Shown here: positions 6,755 to 11,406 of the stretch, in pieces
How positions within the stretch are numbered: the stretch's first letter is position 1
Layout: each line of letters opens with the position of its first letter
DNA from: CAMBDR01 sp046597185
Lineage (GTDB): Bacteria > Pseudomonadota > Gammaproteobacteria > Burkholderiales > Burkholderiaceae_D
Direction of reading: 5' to 3'
DNA length: 11,406 bases
Assembly: GCA_046597185.1 (NCBI GenBank)
Contig: JBKJLF010000632.1
Span: 1-11,406 of the forward strand
Translations under genes and position numbers: made by a program
Notes under the pieces: model-generated
What the model was told of the DNA's origin: nothing
Databases searched by the model: none
The model's input: only the letters and a program-made list of their open reading frames with translations

Positions 6755-7829
6755 GATCGGCTTTGCCAAAACGCAGCAAGGAATGGCAATAGCCGATATC
6801 GTCGCGCGTAGTGAGCAGGCGCAAACCGGCCGCTTCGGCCAGGCGAATGTAATCGCCACTTTGGTAGACCTTGCTATTGCCGCTGGCCATGGCGGTGAAA
6901 TACGGTGAAGTATTGATCAGGCAATAGGCGGCGATATCATAGCGCTGGCGGTCCCACAGCGTATCCAGAATCAACACCTGGCCTTGTGGTGCCAAGGCAG
7001 TGGCCACGCGTTGTAAAATGCTGGCGATGGCGCTTTCACTGAAGCAGCTTAAAAACTGGCTCATCCAGATCAAATCCATCTCGCCTGGTAGTGGGTGTGA
7101 TAAATCGAGCAAATCCACCGCGTGCAACTGTACCCGGTCGCGCAGGCCGGCTTGTTCCAGGTTTTGCCCGGCAACGCTCAATTGGCGTGGCAAGTCAACC
7201 AGATGCAGACGCACCTGCGGGTTATACGCCAGCGCGGCACAACTGAATTTACCAGTATTGGCACCAATATCCATGATCTGGCGTGGCACCGTGGCAAATA
7301 CATCGGGCATGATACTGGGGAAGGAGGTATCGGAATAAAAATGGTCAAACGCAAACCAACTGGTTTTGGCCGGTTCCGGCAGGGCCGACATACCTTGATA
7401 CAAGGTTTCCCATGGCCCCAGGCTGGCCAGACCCAATGGTTTTTCCTGATCCAGAGACTGTTCCAGGTTGAATAAGCCTTGATAGCAGACATCGTGGTTA
7501 AAATCGATATTGATCTGGGTCAGGCTGTCGGTCAGGATGCAAAACCCGGTTTTATCAAGCGCATAGCGGCCTTGTTTGAGTTGCACCACGCCGCACGACA
7601 AGCACGATTCCAACACCACTTTGAGCGCATACTCACGCCAGGTTGCGGTGGCGGCCAATTCTGCCACCGACAAGCCTTGCGCGCCGGCATCGGCCAGAGC
7701 CTGTAGGATGCCGCGTTTCCAGGCATAGCGCACACATTGGAACACCACCGGGCCAAAGGCGATTTTTTGTGCCTCAAACCGGGCGGCGAAGGCGCTTTGG
7801 CGGGCCGGGGAAAAATTTTTATCTGACAT
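6747..7829 (-). CDS. SAM-dependent class I methyltransferase with winged-helix N-terminal domain
   Basis: 360 residues. The N-terminal part (about 25-95) looks like the dimerisation/winged-helix domain of hydroxyindole or caffeate O-methyltransferase relatives: YAWKRGILQAL, LSVAELAA, then LVK-like and RYALDKTG segments. The C-terminal Rossmann domain has motif I IMDIGANTGKF (185-195), the acidic motif II end LHLVDLP (208-214), MDLIWMSQFLSCFSE (251-265) and APQGQVLILDT (280-290). Methyltransferases of this kind accompany APE clusters, and known APE head groups carry methyl or methoxy substituents on the ring. A role in decorating the aryl head is therefore likely but inferred; O- versus C-methylation cannot be decided here. 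The ATG has AAAGAG four bases upstream, and 21 bases separate it from the ligase-dehydratase gene. Confidence 0.87.
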   Translation of the reverse strand: MSDKNFSPARQSAFAARFEAQKIAFGPVVFQCVRYAWKRGILQALADAGAQGLSVAELAATATWREYALKVVLESCLSCGVVQLKQGRYALDKTGFCILTDSLTQINIDFNHDVCYQGLFNLEQSLDQEKPLGLASLGPWETLYQGMSALPEPAKTSWFAFDHFYSDTSFPSIMPDVFATVPRQIMDIGANTGKFSCAALAYNPQVRLHLVDLPRQLSVAGQNLEQAGLRDRVQLHAVDLLDLSHPLPGEMDLIWMSQFLSCFSESAIASILQRVATALAPQGQVLILDTLWDRQRYDIAAYCLINTSPYFTAMASGNSKVYQSGDYIRLAEAAGLRLLTTRDDIGYCHSLLRFGKADQE

Positions 7830-7850
7830 AAGCTCTTTAAGTGGTTGGAA

Positions 7851-9716
7851 TCATGGATTCAGGGCAGGGGCGGGGCCAAACAGGATGCGGCCACTGGCGT
7901 GTTGCCCGGCGTCAGAAAAGTAGCGAAATTGCAAAGCGCCCTTTTGCACATCCTGGATTAATTCGAGTTGTACCGGGCTTTCGGCACGAATGATATTTTG
8001 AAATTTAAGATGGTGAATCGCCCGAAACGGCACTGCCAGGTGAAAGTATTGGCGCGCATAATGAATCGCCCAATCGACTTGCACCACGCCCGGCAACACG
8101 GGTACGCGCGAGAAATGCCCATCCAGATAAAACAGGGTGGCGGGCACGGTCATTTCAAACAGCAGGCGTTGTTCGGCTTGTTCCAATAACTGCATCTTTG
8201 GCAGGCGTGGGCGCATATCGCTTGCCGGGTTGGCATGGTCGAGCAAGGCCAATAATTGCGCCTGCGTGGTTTTGCCCTGCGCGTTGATCGGCATTTGATC
8301 CAGATAGCGCCAATGCCGGGGCAGGGCGATGGCTTCCACCACGCGCGCCAGCACCTGGCGCAAGGCTTGATTCAAAGCCGCTTTGCCGCCGGCAGCCAGC
8401 ATGGCTTTACCGGCACCGGATGCCACCACAAACGCCGCCAAACGCTGGCGCACATTGGCGGCCCGGGCTACCGGGACGGGTTGGTCGGGTTGGCCAGATT
8501 GGCTGCTGCTCTCGGCGCTGTGCAGCACGATGCGCACTTCCAACACCAGGCCCGATGCCAACAGGGCCGCTTCCATGGCATCAATCGAAATGCGCTTTTC
8601 TTCGATTTTGACGATACGGTCAGTGCGCCCGAGTAGCAAAAATCGCTGATCGCCACAGTCTTGCGCCAGATCGGCCAGCCGCATCCAGCTTGCATCGGGC
8701 AGGTGGGGTGATTGCACTTCGAGTGTGCCATCGTCGGCAATGCGCCATGCCACCCGGGGCAAGGCTTGCCAGCTTTCCTGGCGCGCCAATTGCCGTTGCC
8801 GCCATGCGATGCCGCCGGTTTCAGAACTGCCATACACTTCAATCGGGGCTTGGCCCAATAAATTGGCGACCGCATGCGCCACATGACTCGGCAACATGCC
8901 GCCGGACGAAAAAATGGCCCTGGTTTGCCGGGCTGCGCCTTGCCAGTTGATATGCTCAGGCAAGCGTTTTAAATGGGCCGGACTGGCGATTAAAGCGCAG
9001 GCTCGCTCGGCCAGTGTGAGCGCCAATTGCTCCGGGTAGTTCAAGCCAAGGGCGTGAATCGCACGCCCGGCGGCCAATGGCCATAATAGCTTGAACAGCA
9101 AACCATAAATATGTTGATGCGATACGGTGGCAATGATTTCAGCGTCGCCCAAACGCGGGCCAAACACCGCTTCCAGCGTCGCGATTTCATTTAAAATTTG
9201 CGCCATCCGTTTCGGGATGGCCTGGGCCAGACCGGTACTGCCCGAGGTATGCACGACCAACGCCATGGCCTGCGGGTCGAGCGCGTGTAGCGCTGCGGGT
9301 GCGAGGGTGGGCGTAAGTGTGGGCGTAAGTGTAGGGGCCAGTGGGCTGGCTGGCGCAGGCTGGATCGGCGCATATTCAGCCGGGAATTCACCTAAAAACC
9401 CCGCTACCGAGCGTGCCAGGGTCTGGCAGGTGGTGGGCAGGGTATCGGCGCTGAGCCAGATGGTTTTGCCGCATTGCCAGGCGGCCAGCAAGGCCGCACC
9501 GAATTCGAGCGTATCACTCTGGTAGAGCGCAAAGTCTTGCGCGCTTTGTGTCGCAAGCAGGGCTTGCCATGCCGCAATCCGCTGCAAAAAATCAGCCTGA
9601 CGCAGTGCAGTCGTGCCCCCCCAACCGATGATGGCATCGGCGTGCCGCGCCATCAAGGTCAGGCAAGGATCAAAACAAGGTTCAAAACTGGAATCAGGCA
9701 TCATTTTACTCATCAT
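7851..9716 (-). CDS. Fused aryl-acid AMP-ligase and 3-hydroxyacyl-ACP dehydratase (ApeH-ApeI type)
   Basis: Two enzymes in one chain; residue numbers here count from an in-frame TTG at 9756-9758. The adenylate-forming part covers about 30-505: TSGSTG phosphate loop at 171-176 (followed by LAQAIPKR), VYGSSETGG at 308-316, hinge GRTDRIVKIEEKRIS at 377-391, and catalytic Lys496 in NAQGKT. After a short linker, a hotdog domain at about 515-635 has YLDGHFSRVPVLPGVVQVDWA (544-564), with His548 as the expected catalytic residue of ApeI-like dehydratases. In the pathway the first half loads the aryl acid onto an ACP and the second half makes double bonds during elongation. The TTG start would overlap the preceding membrane protein gene by 53 bases, so I prefer the ATG pair at 9711-9716 (codons 15 and 16), which gives about 620 residues. 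Two more ATGs follow at 9699-9704. Proline/threonine repeats at 142-152 and a Ser/Gln/Pro linker at 417-430 come from DNA tandem repeats. Confidence 0.88.
   Translation of the reverse strand: MMSKMMPDSSFEPCFDPCLTLMARHADAIIGWGGTTALRQADFLQRIAAWQALLATQSAQDFALYQSDTLEFGAALLAAWQCGKTIWLSADTLPTTCQTLARSVAGFLGEFPAEYAPIQPAPASPLAPTLTPTLTPTLAPAALHALDPQAMALVVHTSGSTGLAQAIPKRMAQILNEIATLEAVFGPRLGDAEIIATVSHQHIYGLLFKLLWPLAAGRAIHALGLNYPEQLALTLAERACALIASPAHLKRLPEHINWQGAARQTRAIFSSGGMLPSHVAHAVANLLGQAPIEVYGSSETGGIAWRQRQLARQESWQALPRVAWRIADDGTLEVQSPHLPDASWMRLADLAQDCGDQRFLLLGRTDRIVKIEEKRISIDAMEAALLASGLVLEVRIVLHSAESSSQSGQPDQPVPVARAANVRQRLAAFVVASGAGKAMLAAGGKAALNQALRQVLARVVEAIALPRHWRYLDQMPINAQGKTTQAQLLALLDHANPASDMRPRLPKMQLLEQAEQRLLFEMTVPATLFYLDGHFSRVPVLPGVVQVDWAIHYARQYFHLAVPFRAIHHLKFQNIIRAESPVQLELIQDVQKGALQFRYFSDAGQHASGRILFGPAPALNP
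8479..8505. repeat. Imperfect 3 x 9-base repeat in the ligase-dehydratase gene
   Basis: ggttggtcg, ggttggcca and gattggctg follow one another and encode the SQSGQPDQP linker at about residue 420 of the ligase C-terminal subdomain. They resemble the repeats in the exporter and glycosyltransferase genes. Confidence 0.7.
9307..9330. repeat. Perfect 2 x 12-base tandem repeat in the ligase-dehydratase gene
   Basis: gtgggcgtaagt is present twice without mismatch, with a decayed further copy at 9331. It encodes the Pro-Thr-Leu-Thr repeats just before the ligase phosphate-loop region. Confidence 0.88.
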
Positions 9717-10269
9717 GCAACCGTTTAAAACGCAAACGCACCCAATATTCGACCGCAAACAACAGGCCCATCAAAGCATACGCAATCACCCCGGTGTACA
9801 GCGACCACACCGCAGGCGAGGCCCACAGCGCGGTGCCCAATGCAATGCTGCCATTGATGACAAAAAACACGCACCAAACCTGGGTTACGCGGCGCGTATA
9901 GCCTATGGCCGAAGGCGGTAAATTCGGCTCTCGCATACGCGCAAACCGCTCAATCATCGACGGTGGTTGGGCCAGACTAAAGGCAAACACCAATAAAAAC
10001 GCCAGATTCACCAATACCGGGTACAGCTTGAGTGGCAACAGCGCATTGGCCCACACCGCCAGCGCAACCAGAATCAGCGCGGCCAGACTGGACCAACGCG
10101 CGGCGCGGCTCAGTTTTAAGCCTGGCAAGCGGGTCGCCACTGCGCACAGCAGCAGTAAGGCCAGCCAGCGCGGTTCAATCCTGCCATCTGCCCACCAGAT
10201 TAACAGAGGGTAGCTGACGGTGAGCAACACCGTCAAGACAGGCAAGATTTTTAGTAAAGTGGCTAACAC
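9706..10269 (-). CDS. Polytopic inner membrane protein of APE clusters (COG4648 type)
   Basis: 187 residues with about five or six hydrophobic helices: roughly 4-25, 33-48, 60-76, 80-99, 130-150 and 154-173. Between helices four and five lies a cytoplasmic-looking loop with PPSMIERFARMREPNLPP (102-119) followed by YTRRVTQVWCVFFVINGSIAL. This pattern recurs in the small membrane protein located between the ACP genes and the ligase gene in APE clusters (often mislabelled as a gyrase-related protein in databases). Its function is unknown; a role in membrane anchoring of the synthase or pigment transfer is conceivable but not shown. The start is a GTG at 10267-10269, 18 bases after the second ACP stop, with only a weak Shine-Dalgarno; no ATG fits in frame. 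The stop lies just within the ligase gene, so the two are translationally coupled. Confidence 0.83.
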   Translation of the reverse strand: MLATLLKILPVLTVLLTVSYPLLIWWADGRIEPRWLALLLLCAVATRLPGLKLSRAARWSSLAALILVALAVWANALLPLKLYPVLVNLAFLLVFAFSLAQPPSMIERFARMREPNLPPSAIGYTRRVTQVWCVFFVINGSIALGTALWASPAVWSLYTGVIAYALMGLLFAVEYWVRLRFKRLHDE

Positions 10270-10287
10270 AACGGGCGTTTCATCGGG

Positions 10288-10578
10288 CTACAGAGGCCTG
10301 GCTCCGGCTTCGGGGTTCGACGTGGATAAGGCCGACAAAGCCGCCACCACGTCTCCGATGGTGCGGATGGTTTTAAATACTTCCGGCTGCAGGCGCTTAC
10401 CCGTCATCTGCTTCAATTTCACCGCCAAATCTACGGCGTCGATGCTGTCGATATCCAAATCGGCATATAAATTGGATTCGCTGGTGAGCGTGGCTTTATC
10501 GAGTTCAAACATCTCGGCCAACAAGTCGATCACCCAAACTTGCATTTGCGCCTGGTTCATTGCACTTAAATCGATCAT
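10288..10578 (-). CDS. Acyl carrier protein, second of the APE pair (ApeF-like)
   Basis: 96 residues, the usual size of a type II carrier protein. The phosphopantetheine attachment site is Ser45 in LYADLDIDSIDAVDLAVKL, with the DSID core and a following helix II typical of APE carrier proteins. It carries the growing aryl polyene, or an intermediate, as a thioester in the cytoplasm. The ATG at 10576-10578 overlaps the stop of the first ACP as ATGA. An AGGAA site five bases upstream supports this start over the in-frame Met7. The C-terminal tail after helix IV (ALSALSTSNPEAGARPL) is flexible and poorly conserved-looking. Paired ACPs are a constant of APE clusters, one thought to serve initiation and the other elongation; which is which cannot be read here. 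Confidence 0.92.
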   Translation of the reverse strand: MIDLSAMNQAQMQVWVIDLLAEMFELDKATLTSESNLYADLDIDSIDAVDLAVKLKQMTGKRLQPEVFKTIRTIGDVVAALSALSTSNPEAGARPL

Positions 10579-10841
10579 GATGGTTCCTGGTTCTTGCGCT
10601 GGGTTTCAATTAAGGCTGCCAGTGCGCGTACCGAGGAAAAATGGCGGCGCGTATCTTCCGAATCGGACGATAATGAAATGCCATAACGCTTTTGCAATTC
10701 CACGCCCAATTCCAGCGCATCGATGGAATCCAGGCCCAGGCCTTCGACGAACAGGGGCGCATCGCTGTCGATATCGGTGGCGCTGATATCTTCCAGTTGC
10801 AGCGCATCGATAATCAATTGTTTTACTTCTTGTTCAAGCAT
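10575..10841 (-). CDS. Acyl carrier protein, first of the APE pair (ApeE-like)
   Basis: 88 residues with the attachment Ser39 in EGLGLDSIDALELGVELQ, the classic DSID/DSL helix II motif of acyl carrier proteins. The segment ISLSSDSEDTRRHFSSVRALAALI (55-78) matches the helix III-IV region of the APE carrier proteins, where the SEDTRRHF-like stretch is characteristic. The chain is acidic in its first half, as expected for interaction with partner synthases. The ATG overlaps the end of the truncated acyltransferase gene by eight bases. An AAAGAGAG stretch eight bases upstream provides a ribosome binding site. The substrate is the aryl starter or polyene thioester. The family is clear; the division of labour with the second ACP is not. 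Confidence 0.92.
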   Translation of the reverse strand: MLEQEVKQLIIDALQLEDISATDIDSDAPLFVEGLGLDSIDALELGVELQKRYGISLSSDSEDTRRHFSSVRALAALIETQRKNQEPS

Positions 10842-11301
10842 GAGTTTGGCTCTCTTTAATAAAATAATTTTGCAGGTGCCCGGTTAAATGGCGCACCGCT
10901 TTGATGTCGGATTGACCGTTATCAATAAACCCATGAATCGAAATATCGTCTTTGACTTCGATTCGAAACACCACCTGGCGCCCTGGTATGCGCCACCATT
11001 TTTCCCCCTTACCCAGGGTGGGTGGATCACATTGAATCAGCACCGGCGTGATATTTTTGCCGCCGCGTACCGCAATATTGGCCGCACCACGCTTGAGGTT
11101 GATCGTCGCATTGGGTGAAGTGCGGGTACCTTCCGGGAAAATGATCAAATTATTCCCGGCGTTCAGTGAGGCAATACAGGCATCGATCAATTCTTCGCCA
11201 TGTTCGTTGTGGACATATCCCGCCGCCCGTACTGGCCCACGCGTGAAAGGGTTATACCACAGGTGGTGCTTGACAATGCAATCGGCGCGCTTAACCCATG
11301 T
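10834..11301 (-). pseudogene. 1-acyl-sn-glycerol-3-phosphate acyltransferase (LPLAT), N-terminally truncated remnant
   Basis: The frame is open from just after a TAA at 11302-11304 (minus strand) to the TGA at 10834-10836 and codes for 155 residues. From about residue 4 they read as the C-terminal two thirds of an LPLAT: RADCIVKHHLWYNPFTRGPVRAAGYV, then NLIIFPEGTR at 51-60, which is the substrate-binding FPEGTR block, and VLIQCDPPTLGKG. The N-terminal hundred or so residues, including the catalytic HX4D motif, are absent, and the sequence upstream of 11301 in any frame does not resemble them. No good start lies at the broken end; a TTG at 11188-11190 would give 118 residues beginning inside the fold. 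An intact homologue sits directly upstream of the ACP pair in APE clusters, so this is the original position. I treat it as inactivated. An assembly break or a rearranged contig end is the alternative. Confidence 0.8.
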
Positions 11302-11309
11302 TTAACATG
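11297..11309. repeat. Perfect 13-base palindrome at the LPLAT junction
   Basis: CATGTT-T-AACATG has two perfect 6-base arms around one base. It spans the last in-frame codon of the LPLAT remnant and the first bases of the AT-rich segment. TTAA tetranucleotides lie inside it (11302-11305) and just beside it (11291-11294). It could be part of an element terminus or a protein binding site, but no function is demonstrated. Confidence 0.5.
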
Positions 11310-11406
11310 CCTCCCGCCTTATACATCAAAAAACATCACTTTTCGACCTAAAAAGCAGCGTAACCCATTGATTTTTTCCGATTTGGCGCAAAAAGTCGAT
11401 TTGTAG
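11302..11406. other. AT-rich sequence without recognisable gene, abutting the broken LPLAT; possible insertion element end
   Basis: About 40 percent GC by hand count over 11311-11406, against clearly GC-richer DNA in the operon, with many A and T runs (TTTTTT, AAAAAA, AAAAA). No frame on either strand resembles the missing acyltransferase N-terminus or another known protein. The abrupt change fits the terminal non-coding part of a mobile element or another rearrangement. I cannot assign a family. A promoter for the operon is not identifiable here. Confidence 0.35.

Noticed and set aside
6270..6908. Plus-strand open frame of 212 codons rich in Arg, Gln and His
   Set aside because: It is antisense to the glycosyltransferase and methyltransferase genes and crosses their boundary, as shadow frames do in GC-rich DNA.
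10220..10786. Plus-strand open frame of 188 codons
   Set aside because: It is antisense to both ACP genes, whose attachment sites and ribosome binding sites are clear.
11200..11406. Plus-strand open frame of 68 codons ending at the right edge
   Set aside because: It starts antisense to the acyltransferase remnant and crosses the junction. The translation is low in information and resembles no known family.

Overview
The window is most of the 5' half of an aryl polyene (APE) pigment biosynthesis operon. APE pigments are yellow, outer-membrane-anchored polyenes related to xanthomonadin and flexirubin. All genes lie on the minus strand, so transcription runs from right to left, and the gene order matches the APE type II polyketide clusters of Proteobacteria. 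Base composition (mid-50s to about 60 percent GC by eye), codon choice and the set of accessory genes suggest a betaproteobacterium, perhaps Oxalobacteraceae or a relative. That placement is inference. No rRNA or housekeeping marker is present to confirm it.

Layout in transcription order. 11406-11302: about 100 bases of AT-rich DNA without a recognisable gene. 11301-10834: a 1-acylglycerol-3-phosphate acyltransferase (LPLAT) that has lost its N-terminal part at a sharp junction. 10841-10575 and 10578-10288: two acyl carrier proteins. 10269-9706: a small polytopic membrane protein (COG4648 type). 9716-7851: an aryl-acid AMP-ligase fused to a hotdog 3-hydroxyacyl-ACP dehydratase. 7829-6747: a SAM-dependent methyltransferase. 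6743-5955: a family 2 glycosyltransferase. 5958-4969: an LpxL/HtrB-like acyltransferase. 4982-3366: an aromatic amino acid ammonia-lyase. 3373-2912: a 4HBT-type thioesterase. 2915-2241: a LolA-like periplasmic carrier. 2244 to the left edge: an MMPL/RND-type exporter whose 3' end lies outside the window.

How they fit together. The ammonia-lyase probably supplies a cinnamate-type starter (most likely coumarate). The ligase domain would load it onto an ACP, and polyketide extension would use KS, CLF and KR enzymes that are not in this window and are expected beyond the left edge. The dehydratase domain creates double bonds. The methyltransferase probably modifies the aryl head. The glycosyltransferase, the acyltransferases, the LolA-like protein and the exporter probably attach the polyene to a lipid or sugar anchor and move it to the outer membrane. 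Genes overlap by 4 to 14 bases or are separated by at most 21 bases, so they form one transcription unit. I found no internal promoter or terminator.

Three things stand out: the truncated acyltransferase at a junction with unrelated AT-rich DNA; an ammonia-lyase whose active-site signatures mix PAL/TAL-like and HAL-like positions; and short tandem DNA repeats with units of 9, 12, 15 or 18 bases in linkers and termini of at least six of the genes, always preserving the reading frame.
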